From NCBI GenBank assembly GCA_937858995.1, contig CALLZC010000009.1:1-39485 (forward strand): a stretch of 39,485 bases of DNA, read 5' to 3'. The DNA is from an uncultured Nostocoides sp. (GTDB lineage: Bacteria; Actinomycetota; Actinomycetes; Actinomycetales; Dermatophilaceae). Both the position numbers and the translations under genes were made by a program. The notes under the pieces were generated by a model. The model searched no databases. It worked only from the letters and a program-made list of their open reading frames with translations, and was not told the origin of the DNA. Each line of letters begins with the position of its first letter. Position 1 is the first letter of the stretch. Positions 1 to 7,083 of this stretch are shown piece by piece.

Positions 1-58
1 ACCACCGAGATCTACACCTCTCTATTCGTCGGCAGCGTCAGATGTGTATAAGAGACAG
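1..58 (+). other. Illumina Nextera adapter left on contig end
   Basis: Positions 1-17 match the 3' part of the Illumina P5 oligo, 18-25 (CTCTCTAT) is an i5 index, 26-39 is the Nextera read-1 linker, and 40-58 is the 19-bp Tn5 mosaic end ending in AGAGACAG. The same adapter occurs in reverse complement at the other end of the window. This is library DNA, not genome; native sequence starts at 59. Open frames crossing it have artificial termini. Confidence 0.97.
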
Positions 59-597
59 TTCCCCAGGTGCCACTTGCCGACCATGTAGGTGTGGTAGCCG
101 GCGTCCTTCAGGAGCTGCGGCAGCGTGACGACGCGGTCGTTGAGGTTGCCCTCGTAGCCGTCCAGGCCCAACTGGTTCGGCGCCGTCCACTCGCTCATGT
201 TGCCGAGGCCGTTCAAGTGGGTGTCGACGCCGGAGAGCAGCATCGAGCGCGTCGGCGAGCAGGAGGCGTGGGTGTAGAAGTTGGTGAATCGGACCCCCTC
301 GTTGGCGAGCGAGTCGAGGTTCGGCGTCTTGATCTCGCTGCCGAACGAGCCCATGTCGGCGAAGCCCATGTCGTCGCCGAGCTCGCGCTGGATCTCGATC
401 GCCTCGTCCTTCCACAGCATGCCGGCCTTGTGCAGGTGGCCGTGGATGTCCAGGTCGATGTCCGCGCGATCGAAGCCGAGGTCAAAGCCCCCAATACCTG
501 CAAAAAAACTGGCCACTCTGATCTTGCCCGAAGGTCCGCTTGCGGGCGATGATTGACTGATGGAGGGTGTGGTCTCCACGCCATCCCGTCCCTTCAT
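59..597 (-). pseudogene. Chimeric ORF: C5-methyltransferase N-terminus joined to sulfatase fragment (3' end cut by adapter)
   Basis: From the ATG at 597, residues 1 to about 45 carry KIRVASFFAGIGGFDLGF, the SAM-binding motif I of cytosine-5 DNA methyltransferases (Dcm type). The frame then changes character: DDMGFADMGSFGSEIKTPNLD, the sulfatase signature CSPTR (the Cys at about residue 113 is the one converted to formylglycine in this family) and GKWHLG are typical of the N-terminal half of an arylsulfatase. GC content at third positions rises sharply at about 470-490, which is where I place the junction. Neither family is known to me in this fusion, and the sulfatase lacks its normal beta strand before DDMG. 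I infer a chimeric join, or recombination debris, not a working protein. The coding frame is cut at 59 by adapter sequence. Confidence 0.75.
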
Positions 598-660
598 GTC
601 TATGCTGATTTGCCGTCTGCACCTACGGTATAGCCGGACACTGACAAGCCCTCCGCGCGA

Positions 661-676
661 GCCCGAAACTTCGGGC
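661..676. terminator. Short hairpin, possible terminator
   Basis: GCCCGA-AACT-TCGGGC forms a 6-bp stem with a tetraloop in the 182-bp gap between the methyltransferase/sulfatase frame and the HTH gene. There is no T tract on either strand. It could end transcription arriving from the HTH gene on the minus strand. Nothing else recognisable is seen in 598-779. Confidence 0.3.
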
Positions 677-779
677 TAGGGTACCTCGGAGGCAACGCAC
701 CCGATCCTTGGACACGCGGGCCACGGCGCAGGAGTGGGGGCAGGCGGGGTTCATCCCCCCACGGAGGCGGCGCGACTCC

Positions 780-1070
780 TCACATCCCCCGCACCTTCAG
801 CGCCCGCCGCACTGAACTCTCCGAGCCCCCGACGCATGCGGCCACCGCCGCGACCGTGAGGCCTGTTCGGCGCAGGTCGCATGCCCGCTCAAGCTGCTCG
901 TTCGAGAGGCTGCGTGGCCGTGCGATGGGTACCGTCTGCCCCTCAGTGACGAGCAGTTCGCGGATGGTCTGCCCATGGGCTCCGAACCGCTTCGAAAGCT
1001 GCGGCACGTTGGAACCAGCTTGGTACATGGCAACGACCTCGGCGCGCCGGGCAGCGTCGAACTTGGCCAT
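780..1070 (-). CDS. Small helix-turn-helix DNA-binding protein (resolvase/transposase-like HTH)
   Basis: 96 residues from an internal ATG at 1070 (MAKFDAARRAEVV...); the frame is open further upstream to 1187 but that part is low-complexity and lacks a ribosome binding site. Two HTH-like segments are visible: about residues 8-40 (VVAMYQAGSNVPQLSKRFG...TIRELL) and about 58-92 (LERACDLRRTGLTVAAVAACVGGSESSVRRAL). The second resembles the C-terminal HTH of serine recombinases and the HTH of small mobile-element regulators. No catalytic domain is present, so it is either a stand-alone regulator or the C-terminal remnant of a recombinase. It sits in the compositionally atypical left end of the window, near fragments of other mobile-type genes. 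Specific function not recognised. Confidence 0.55.
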   Translation of the reverse strand: MAKFDAARRAEVVAMYQAGSNVPQLSKRFGAHGQTIRELLVTEGQTVPIARPRSLSNEQLERACDLRRTGLTVAAVAACVGGSESSVRRALKVRGM

Positions 1071-1309
1071 ACGCTTCACGGTCGGCGCGGCCACAGAGGC
1101 TGTACGCGACCTCGCCGGACGCGTCGAGACCGAAGAGGCGCGCGCCAGCTGCGACCGCGGGTTTGAGAGTGCTCCTACCAGGTGCACTGTGGGCGTGTTG
1201 GCGAACGTCGACCGCCATGGCGCGCCAGTTGGCGCTCGCCGTGCGCACAGCGATGAAGGGTCCCAGCCTGCGGATCGTCGGCAAGGCGTCCGGCGTCGCG
1301 CCGTGCGGA

Positions 1310-1927
1310 TCAGCCCACGTCCTGCCCGACAGCTTTCGCGGCCACGCGAACGCCGTCCAGCGAGAAGGCCCCCTTTCGCAGCGGATTGACGAAGGAGCCA
1401 TCCGCCACGCGCGCGAGATACATCAAGATGACGTACGGTCGCCCAAACTTCTCCCCAAAAGGCGCCTCGCCTGGCGGATTTGCCGAGCCGACCACGAACA
1501 CGCCAGCCATCCCCGGCGTCGGGTTTGGGGGCGCAGCATCGATCTTCGTACCCTCGGAGTCGAAGCCGTACAAAGGTAATGATCCAGCCAACTTGGAGCC
1601 GAGCGGATCATCGATGACGAGTTCGAACAGGGCTCCCCGGAGCGGTTCTTCGCCGCCCAATTGAGGTTCGGCCACGTTGGCGATCTTTCGAACGATCCGG
1701 CCAATGACAACGGACGTGTCCTTGGCCGAGCTGTAGCGAGCTTCCACGGCCTCCTCGATGGTTTCGTAGATCGGCCCGTCGGCGATGGCCATCCGCGTAG
1801 CGGAGGCCGTCGTTGCCGCTGTCGCCACACCGCGTGTCGAGTCGTCGCGTGGGGGGCCGCCGCAACCGCAAATGCCGCAAAGTACGGCCGCAGCCGAGAG
1901 CCCGGCTACTACCTGAACGGGACGCAT
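1310..1927 (-). CDS. Putative lipoprotein / secreted protein of unknown function
   Basis: 205 residues starting at the ATG at 1927, chosen because AAGGAG lies 7 nt upstream on the minus strand. The N-terminus MRPVQVVAGLSAAAVLCGICGCGG is a signal peptide with a possible, non-canonical lipobox (I-C-G-C), so membrane anchoring is likely but not certain. The mature part starts with a Thr/Ala-rich linker and then a globular region (IYETIEEAVEARYSSAKDTSVVIGRIVRKI...) with no family I recognise. The matrixin-like stop codon at 1944-1946 lies 17 nt upstream on the same strand, so the two were probably co-transcribed. Its lower third-position GC than the genes beyond 3 kb fits the foreign character of this end. 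The 239 bp between this gene and the HTH gene show nothing recognisable. Confidence 0.55.
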   Translation of the reverse strand: MRPVQVVAGLSAAAVLCGICGCGGPPRDDSTRGVATAATTASATRMAIADGPIYETIEEAVEARYSSAKDTSVVIGRIVRKIANVAEPQLGGEEPLRGALFELVIDDPLGSKLAGSLPLYGFDSEGTKIDAAPPNPTPGMAGVFVVGSANPPGEAPFGEKFGRPYVILMYLARVADGSFVNPLRKGAFSLDGVRVAAKAVGQDVG

Positions 1928-1943
1928 GGGCGAACTCCTTCCG

Positions 1944-2321
1944 TCACCAGTAAAGAAGGTTGACATTGTCGACATCTCGCCGTCGTGGCTGAGGGCATTC
2001 AACGAATTTTACTGTGCTCTGATACATGATTGACGGCCTCGGATTATCTGTAGTGCAGTTAAGCCCATCCGGGGGATGGCGAAGCCCCAGGGTGTGCCCC
2101 AACTCATGAGCCGCAACCGTGGCGATGTCACCGTCGTCGCGGATCCTTTCGAGGGTACGCAGCTTCGCGAATGCCTCAGCTTTGGTCTGGGCTGAGTAGT
2201 GCTTGCGGACCCGCTTGCCCGTGACCGGGTGGAAGCCGAAGGAGACATAGCCCTCCCACAGCCACCGTGCCGGGTTGAGCTTCGGCTCTGAGCGGCCGTC
2301 GCTGGCGCGCCTTGTGATCAT
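1944..2321 (-). pseudogene. Chimeric ORF: phage integrase N-terminal domain joined to matrixin-like zinc protease C-terminus
   Basis: 125 codons from the ATG at 2321. Residues 1 to about 67 (EGYVSFGFHPVTGKRVRKHY, AEAFAKLRTLERIRDDGD) match the N-terminal arm-binding/SAM-like region of actinobacterial tyrosine recombinases. Directly after it comes VAAHELGHTLGLRH, the HExxHxxGxxH zinc-binding motif of matrixin/metzincin proteases, then IMYQS, a plausible metzincin Met-turn, and DNVNLLYW*. The integrase catalytic domain (R...HxxR...Y) is absent, and so is the protease N-terminal half. The ATG overlaps the xis stop codon (ATGA, 2318-2321), so the integrase start is authentic. The join lies about 2115-2150 and coincides with a fall in GC. 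I read this as a chimeric or recombined junction; neither half can be active alone. Confidence 0.75.
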
Positions 2322-2635
2322 CGGTTGGCAGCGATGTAGTCGTGCAGGTCGGCCGCTGAAACCCGGGGTGTCTGGCGGACTCGGGTAACCGGCAGCCGCT
2401 CTTCTGCGATGAGTCGCTGGACTGTCGCCCTGGAGACGTGCAGATACTCCGCGACCTCCAAGACGGAGTAGAAGCCACGGCCACTCTGGTTGGTGCTCGT
2501 GTGCTGAGCCAGCGCTGCCATCGAGGCGTCGAGCTTTGCCAGGGCCGAGGTGACGGCAAGGCGGTCTGTCGCGACTTCCGCCAACAGTGTCTCGAGGGTG
2601 GGCTGCGGCTGGATGAGCTTCAGTTTCGTAGTCAT
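2318..2635 (-). CDS. xis: Excisionase-family DNA-binding protein (MerR/HTH_17 type)
   Basis: 105 residues from the ATG at 2635 (MTTKLKLIQPQPTLE). The C-terminal half, about residues 54-105 (FYSVLEVAEYLHVSRATVQRLIAEERLPVTRV...VSAADLHDYIAANR), is the winged-helix excisionase/HTH_17 domain that bends DNA at attachment sites and favours excision over integration. The N-terminal half is predicted helical. It overlaps the integrase start by four bases, the usual xis-int arrangement. Upstream lie three 21-bp-phased GGCACAT repeats and a tRNA whose 3' end faces the gene. This suggests a tRNA-integrated mobile element. The gene symbol follows family usage and does not imply a tested function. Confidence 0.8.
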   Translation of the reverse strand: MTTKLKLIQPQPTLETLLAEVATDRLAVTSALAKLDASMAALAQHTSTNQSGRGFYSVLEVAEYLHVSRATVQRLIAEERLPVTRVRQTPRVSAADLHDYIAANR

Positions 2636-2691
2636 GCCCCGCATTCGTGCGGGGAGCAATCCAGTGAGCCCTGCGCGAATCCGCCGGTTTC

Positions 2692-2740
2692 GGCACATTC
2701 GGGGCCTCAGGTGGCACATTCTCTGGGATCGGTGGCACAT
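2692..2740. repeat. Three 21-bp-phased direct repeats (GGCACATT) upstream of xis
   Basis: GGCACATT, GGCACATT and GGCACATC start at 2692, 2713 and 2734, exactly 21 bp (two helical turns) apart, so they lie on the same DNA face. On the minus strand the last two share ATGTGCCACC. They lie between the tRNA attachment end and the xis start, where Xis or integrase arm-type binding sites are expected. Alternative: remnant of a 7-residue repeat in an unused coding frame (NVPPEAP-like), which I consider less likely because that frame would run on through the tRNA. Confidence 0.6.
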
Positions 2741-2750
2741 CGGGCTGCTC

Positions 2751-2767
2751 CTTTGCATCAAGCAAAG
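2751..2767. repeat. Inverted repeat near tRNA 3' end
   Basis: CTTTGC-ATCAA-GCAAAG is a perfect 6-bp inverted repeat with 5-nt spacer, 26 bp beyond the 3' end of the tRNA. It may be a core-type integrase site or the tRNA terminator. No T tract follows on the minus strand. Confidence 0.35.
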
Positions 2768-2792
2768 TCCCTCTGAACTGCGGTTTTACCAG

Positions 2793-2866
2793 TGGGGCGT
2801 GTCGGGCTTGAACCGACGACCGACGGATTATGAGTCCGCTGCTCTGACCGACTGAGCTAACGCCCC
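2793..2866 (-). tRNA. tRNA with CAU anticodon (elongator Met, or Ile2)
   Basis: A full cloverleaf can be folded on the minus strand: acceptor GGGGCGT/ACGCCCC, D arm GCTC...GAGC, anticodon stem GCGGA/TCCGT with loop CTCATAA (anticodon CAT), T arm GTCGG-TTCAAGC-CCGAC, discriminator A. CCA is not encoded. Anticodon CAT does not distinguish elongator tRNA-Met from lysidine-modified tRNA-Ile2. It is not initiator-like, because it lacks the three G:C pairs that flank the initiator anticodon loop. The 3' end points at the xis-int pair, which suggests it is the attachment site of an integrated element. Confidence 0.92.
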
Positions 2867-3067
2867 GCACCACGGGCTGGCGTGCCGCCAGTGGCGTGCG
2901 GAGTTTATCGAGGTGGACGATGCGACCGGCAAGCCGGCATCGCGTGCGCGTCGACTGGCCGGGTCGGTGACGCCGCCACGCCACGAGCCGGGGGCGGGCA
3001 CGGCATACGATCACAGCGCACCACATGTCGGGCCCGTCGGCCCACTCGAGCAAGGAGATGACACCAC

Positions 3068-3535
3068 ATGCCAAACGCCACGTTGGATGGCGCCGCCAAG
3101 GCCCGAGTCAAGGACGCATTGCTCGCGCGCGCACAGGCCGAGCTCGCCGCATCGCGCGAGAGCGTGCAGACTGAGGGTGACGCCGCCGTGCTGGATCAGG
3201 ACGACTCCTTCTCGGTGGACGATCAGTCTCAGTCGGATCAGGCTGGCGACCTGCACGCACTGCTCGGCGGGGCAGCAGAACGTCAGGAGGCGGAGGTCGC
3301 GCGCATCTCGGCCTTGGACTTCTCGCCCGCGGATGCGGTGCGTCCGGGTGCGATTGTCGGCTTTGGCGGTTCGCGCTATGTCGTCGGGGTCGTGACCGAC
3401 CCGCTGGAGGTGGACGAGGTCACGTATGAGGGGATCTCGGCCGATGCGCCCATCTATGCGGCCATCGAGGGTCGAGCACTGGGAGATGACTTCACCTTCC
3501 GCGGCCAGAGCGAGACGATCGACTTCCTCGCGTAG
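3068..3535 (+). CDS. Gre-factor-like protein
   Basis: 155 residues with AAGGAG 10 nt before the ATG. The N-terminal about 80 residues are predicted to form a coiled-coil hairpin (AKARVKDALLARAQAELAAS...) with an acidic tip (DQDDSFSVDD). The C-terminal about 60 residues (PGAIVGFGGSRYVVG..., ISADAPIYAAIEGRALGDDF) resemble the FKBP-like C-domain of GreA/GreB, which rescues backtracked RNA polymerase by stimulating transcript cleavage. The order coiled coil - acidic loop - beta domain is that of Gre factors, but the match is by eye and distant. A possible -10 (TACGAT, 3006-3011) lies upstream and a hairpin follows the stop. It stands alone, between the tRNA and DUF3145. Confidence 0.55.
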   Translation: MPNATLDGAAKARVKDALLARAQAELAASRESVQTEGDAAVLDQDDSFSVDDQSQSDQAGDLHALLGGAAERQEAEVARISALDFSPADAVRPGAIVGFGGSRYVVGVVTDPLEVDEVTYEGISADAPIYAAIEGRALGDDFTFRGQSETIDFLA

Positions 3536-3565
3536 GCCGCCTCCTTAGGCCCGTGCGGCCGAGTG

Positions 3566-3590
3566 AAGCCTAGGTCGAGGGCCTAGTCTT
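3566..3590 (+). terminator. Hairpin after the Gre-like gene
   Basis: AAGcCTAGG - TCGAGGG - CCTAGtCTT pairs over nine positions with one mismatch, 30 bp after the stop at 3535. No U-run, as is common in high-GC actinobacteria. The rest of 3591-3800 holds no gene I can support. Confidence 0.45.
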
Positions 3591-3800
3591 GCGCGCCCCC
3601 GGCGAGGCGGCCCACCTTCGCACGGGGCGACAAAAACCGGTCGATCGCGCCCGGCGCGGCGTGCCTTCCGTGGAGGCCAAGGCCGCATATGGTGCCTTTG
3701 CCCGGGATAGGGCACAATGTGACAGCACGAGATTACTGAGACTCATGGTGCGCATGTTGGCGTTGGGGAAGACGTCCACCGCACACCAGGAGGTCCCGGG

Positions 3801-4316
3801 ATGTCGTATGCACCGATGCGTGGTGCCACGCGCGGGGTCGTGTTCATTCACTCGACCCCGGCTGCGTTGTGCCCACATCTGACCTGGGCGCTGGAAGCGG
3901 TGCTCGGGGGCCGCGTCGTGCTCGAATGGACCGAGCAGAGCGCGGCCTACGGCCTCAAGCGCGCCGAAATCTCCTGGACCGGTATGCCGGGCACCGGGGC
4001 CACCCTGACCTCCGCACTCAAGGGCTTCACCGGCATCCGGTTCGAGGTCACCGAAGAGCCGAGCCCGGGCATCAACGGCTCCCGCTGGTGCTACACGCCG
4101 GCGCTCGGCCTGCACCACGCGTGGATGGCGCCGAACGGCGACGTGATGGTCAACGAGGAGCGGCTCAAGGAGGTCATCCTCTATGCCCAGGGTGCCAACG
4201 AGGCCGTCACGGACATGCTCGAAGAACTGCTCGGCAGCGCCTGGGATGAGGAGCTAGAGATCTTCCGGTATGCCGGGGAGGGCGCGCCGGTTCGCTGGCT
4301 CCACAAGGTCGGCTGA
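3801..4316 (+). CDS. DUF3145 family protein
   Basis: 171 residues; GGAGG lies 7 nt before the ATG. RGVVFIHSTPAALCPHLTWALEAVLGG, FEVTEEPSPGINGSRWCYTPALGLHHA and NGDVMVNEERL are the conserved blocks of DUF3145, an actinobacterial family of unknown biochemical function. It converges on fabF with only 26 bp between stops; to my knowledge the Streptomyces homologue also lies beside the fab cluster, so a link to lipid synthesis is a reasonable but untested inference. No signal peptide or membrane segment. Confidence 0.9.
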   Translation: MSYAPMRGATRGVVFIHSTPAALCPHLTWALEAVLGGRVVLEWTEQSAAYGLKRAEISWTGMPGTGATLTSALKGFTGIRFEVTEEPSPGINGSRWCYTPALGLHHAWMAPNGDVMVNEERLKEVILYAQGANEAVTDMLEELLGSAWDEELEIFRYAGEGAPVRWLHKVG

Positions 4317-4341
4317 CCGCCCGGCCGCAGACGTCGGCGGT
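4316..4341. terminator. Bidirectional hairpin between DUF3145 and fabF
   Basis: ACCGCC (4316-4321) pairs with GGCGGT (4336-4341) across a 14-nt loop in the 26-bp gap between two convergent stop codons. Weak, without T tracts. Confidence 0.35.
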
Positions 4342-4342
4342 G

Positions 4343-5590
4343 CTAGACGCTCTTGATCGCCAGGGCCACGTTGTGGCCGCCGAAGCCGAAGGAGTTGTTG
4401 ACGGCGACGATGTCGCCGGCCGGCAGTTCGCGCGGCGTGTCGCGCACGACATCCAGGTCGACCTCGGGATCGAGGTTCTCGACGTTGATGGTCGGTGGTG
4501 CCAGGCGGTTGTGAACGGCCAGGACCGTCAGGACACCCTCGAGCGCCCCGGCCGCCCCCAGCAGGTGACCGGTCATCGACTTCGTCGCGCTGATCGCGAT
4601 GCCATCGGTTGCCGACCCGAACGCGCGACGGATGGCGTTGGCCTCCGCGATATCGCCGACCGGGGTCGATGTGGCATGCGCGTTGATGTGGATGATGTCG
4701 CTCAACGACACCCCAGCGCGCTGGACCGCCTCGGCCATGGCGCGCGAGGCCCCCGCGCCCTCCGGTTCAGGGGCTGCGATGTGGTGGGCGTCGGCGCTCA
4801 TCCCGACCGAGGCGAACTCGGCGTAGATCCGCGCGCCGCGGGCCTTGGCGTGCTCTTCGGACTCCAGGACCATCACCGCGGCGCCCTCGCCCATGACGAA
4901 GCCGTCGCGGTCCACGTCATACGGCCGTGAGGCATGCGCGGGGTCGTCATTGCGCTTCGAGAGCGCCTGCATGGCCGCGAAGCCCGCGAAACACAGCGGG
5001 TGCATGGCGCCCTCGGTGCCCCCCGCGACCACCATGTCGGCGCGGCCGGCCCGGATCATCTCGGCGGCCAAGCCCATCGACTCGGCGCCCGATGCACAGG
5101 CCGACACCGCCGTGTGCGCGCCCGCCCGGGCCCCCAGATCGAGGGAGACATTGCCCGAGGCGGAGTTGGGCATCAGCATGGGGACCGACAGGGGGAAGAC
5201 CCGGCGGGGTCCCTTTTCGCGCAGGTTGTCCCACTGGTCCAGCAGCGTCCAGACGCCGCCGATGCCCGTGCCGATGACCACGCCGAGCCGCACCGGGTCT
5301 ATCTCGGGCGCGCCGGCGTCCTGCCAGGCTTCCCGCGAGGCGATGAGGGCGTATTGCGCGTTGGGGTCCAGGCGCCGGATCTCGACCCTGGTCAGCACCT
5401 CGTCGGCGGGGGTGTGCAAGCGCCCCCCGAAGGTGACCGGCAACTCGAACTTGGTGACCCAGTCCTCGTCGATCGTGCGAATGCCGCTGCGGCCCGCGAG
5501 GATCGCCTCCCAGGTCGAGGGGACATCACCGCCCACGGGCGTGGTCACGCCCAAGCCGGTGACGACGACTTTGACTTCTCCAGCGCTCAT
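4343..5590 (-). CDS. fabF: Beta-ketoacyl-ACP synthase II
   Basis: 415 residues, full length. It condenses malonyl-ACP with acyl-ACP in the cytoplasmic type II fatty acid synthase elongation cycle. The thiolase-fold catalytic triad is visible: Cys165 in SACASGAES, His305 in INAHATSTPVGD and His342 in TGHLLGAAG. Glycine-rich C-terminal NNSFGFGGHN is the family signature. GAAGGAG lies about 8 nt before the ATG at 5590. It is the last gene of the fabD-fabH-acpP-fabF cluster, separated from acpP by 141 bp containing a strong hairpin, so its mRNA level may differ from acpP. KasA/KasB of mycobacteria belong to the same family. Confidence 0.96.
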   Translation of the reverse strand: MSAGEVKVVVTGLGVTTPVGGDVPSTWEAILAGRSGIRTIDEDWVTKFELPVTFGGRLHTPADEVLTRVEIRRLDPNAQYALIASREAWQDAGAPEIDPVRLGVVIGTGIGGVWTLLDQWDNLREKGPRRVFPLSVPMLMPNSASGNVSLDLGARAGAHTAVSACASGAESMGLAAEMIRAGRADMVVAGGTEGAMHPLCFAGFAAMQALSKRNDDPAHASRPYDVDRDGFVMGEGAAVMVLESEEHAKARGARIYAEFASVGMSADAHHIAAPEPEGAGASRAMAEAVQRAGVSLSDIIHINAHATSTPVGDIAEANAIRRAFGSATDGIAISATKSMTGHLLGAAGALEGVLTVLAVHNRLAPPTINVENLDPEVDLDVVRDTPRELPAGDIVAVNNSFGFGGHNVALAIKSV

Positions 5591-5674
5591 TCGGGGGTCT
5601 CCTTCGCAGGCGGGTGGTAGTAGCCGGTTCCTGTCACCGTATGCCGTGCGCCGGCATCCGGGGGCAATGCGCGG

Positions 5675-5722
5675 GAGCGAGGTGGGGACCGGCGACCTCG
5701 GTCCGCCGGTCCCACCTCGCTC
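5675..5722 (-). terminator. 18-bp-stem hairpin between acpP and fabF (attenuator/partial terminator)
   Basis: GAGCGAGGTGGG(g)ACCGGC at 5675-5693 pairs with GCCGGTCCCACCTCGCTC at 5705-5722: 18 bp with one bulged G and an 11-nt loop. It begins ten bases after the acpP stop in transcription direction and precedes fabF. Such a structure could lower read-through into fabF or protect the acpP 3' end, so that ACP is made in excess; this role is inferred. Confidence 0.7.
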
Positions 5723-5731
5723 GGTCCAGGA

Positions 5732-5980
5732 TCAGACCTGGGCGTTCTTGATGAAGGTGACAGCGTCGCCGACGGTGCTGAGGTTCTTGACCTCGTCGTC
5801 GGGAATGCGCACGCCGAAGGCTTCCTCGGCGTTGACGACGATCGTCATCATCGACAGCGAGTCGATGTCGAGGTCATCGGTGAAGGCCTTGTCCAGTTGG
5901 ACATCGGCCACGTCGACACCGGTTTCTTCGTTGACGATATTGGCGAGACCCTCGAGGATCTCCTGCTCGGTCTGAGCCAT
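5732..5980 (-). CDS. acpP: Acyl carrier protein
   Basis: 82 residues, acidic, four-helix ACP. Ser41 in DLDIDSLSMM is the 4'-phosphopantetheine attachment site and carries the growing acyl chain as a thioester during type II fatty acid synthesis. AAAGGAG lies 5 nt before the ATG at 5980. It sits between fabH (upstream) and fabF (downstream) as in Streptomyces and Mycobacterium FAS II loci. The panB gene further on makes the precursor of its prosthetic group. Confidence 0.97.
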   Translation of the reverse strand: MAQTEQEILEGLANIVNEETGVDVADVQLDKAFTDDLDIDSLSMMTIVVNAEEAFGVRIPDDEVKNLSTVGDAVTFIKNAQV

Positions 5981-6051
5981 TGTCTCTCCTTTGATCGAGT
6001 TAACTGCTGTGGCCCGATGTCACCCGTGGACCTCCCGGGAACTGTTGTGCC

Positions 6052-7083
6052 CTAAGGCAATTCGATGACTTGCGCGGCATACACCAAACCGGCGCCGAAG
6101 CCGATCTGGAGTGCCAAACCGCCATGGGGGACCAGCCCCTCGCGGAGCATCCGCTCGGTGGCCAGCGGGATCGACGCGGCCGAGGTGTTGGCCGTCTCGG
6201 CGATATCCCGGGCAACCGCGATATCGGCCGGCAACTTGAGCTGCTTGTGCATCGCGTCGATGATCCGCATATTGGCCTGGTGGGGGATGAAGGCATCCAG
6301 GTCGCTGGCCTTGACGCCCGCGGCATCCATCGCCTTCTGCGCGACCGGGGCCATACCCCAGACCGCCCACCGGAAGACCTTGTGCCCCTCCATCCCGATG
6401 GTGGGCCAGCTCTGGTCCTCGCGACCGCGCAACTCGGTCCACGACTCGCGTTGCGAAATCGCCCGCCAGCTATCGCCTTCCGAGCCCCAGATGGTGGGCC
6501 CGATGCCGACGCGATCGCTGCGGCTGACAATGGCTGCGCCCGCGCCATCGCCGAAGATGAAGGCCGTGCCACGGTCTGTGTGGTCGGTGAAGTCCGAGAG
6601 CTTCTCGACCCCAACCACCAGAACGTTGGTCGCGCTGCCCCCCTTGACCATGTCCGAGGCCAGGGCGATGCCGTGGCAGTAGCCCGCGCAGGCAGCGGAG
6701 ATGTCGAAGGCTGCGGCGCGCAGGTCCAGGCGGTCAGCGAGGATCGGCGCGGCGGCCGGGGTTTGATAGGGGTGGGTCACGGTGGCCAGGATGACGGCGT
6801 CGACGTCGCCCTGCTCGATGCCCGCGGCGGCGATGGCCTCCTTGCTCGCGGCATACGCCATATCCACCACGCTCTCGTCGGCGGCCGCAAAGCGTCGGCT
6901 GATGATCCCGGAACGCTCTCGAATCCACTCATCTGAGGAGTCGATGGCCTCCACGAGCTCGGAGTTCATCACTACGCGTTCGGGGCGGTAGCCGCCGACC
7001 CCGCTGATGCGCGAACCGGCCGAGCCGGTTGCGCCGCGGATCTTGCCGGTGCCTTTGCGGGACGGGGGCCTGCGAAGTCTCAT
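6052..7083 (-). CDS. fabH: Beta-ketoacyl-ACP synthase III
   Basis: 343 residues. It starts fatty acid synthesis by condensing an acyl-CoA primer with malonyl-ACP; in actinobacteria branched primers are usual. The triad is present: Cys132 (ISAACAGYCHG), His268 (FIPHQANMRI) and Asn299 (ETANTSAAS). The ATG at 7083 overlaps the fabD stop by four bases (ATGA), implying translational coupling. The first about 25 residues (basic, MRLRRPPSRKGTGKIRG) extend beyond the usual start near RISGVGGYRPERVV. The translation start is supported by the overlap. Confidence 0.95.
   Translation of the reverse strand: MRLRRPPSRKGTGKIRGATGSAGSRISGVGGYRPERVVMNSELVEAIDSSDEWIRERSGIISRRFAAADESVVDMAYAASKEAIAAAGIEQGDVDAVILATVTHPYQTPAAAPILADRLDLRAAAFDISAACAGYCHGIALASDMVKGGSATNVLVVGVEKLSDFTDHTDRGTAFIFGDGAGAAIVSRSDRVGIGPTIWGSEGDSWRAISQRESWTELRGREDQSWPTIGMEGHKVFRWAVWGMAPVAQKAMDAAGVKASDLDAFIPHQANMRIIDAMHKQLKLPADIAVARDIAETANTSAASIPLATERMLREGLVPHGGLALQIGFGAGLVYAAQVIELP

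Noticed and set aside
2322..3074. Upstream extension of the integrase-like frame, including a NVPPEAP-like repeat
   Set aside because: It would run through xis and the tRNA; the ATGA overlap at 2318-2321 gives a better start.
3590..3882. Small plus-strand frame before DUF3145
   Set aside because: Overlaps the DUF3145 start, no ribosome binding site, Arg/Ala-rich product without family features.
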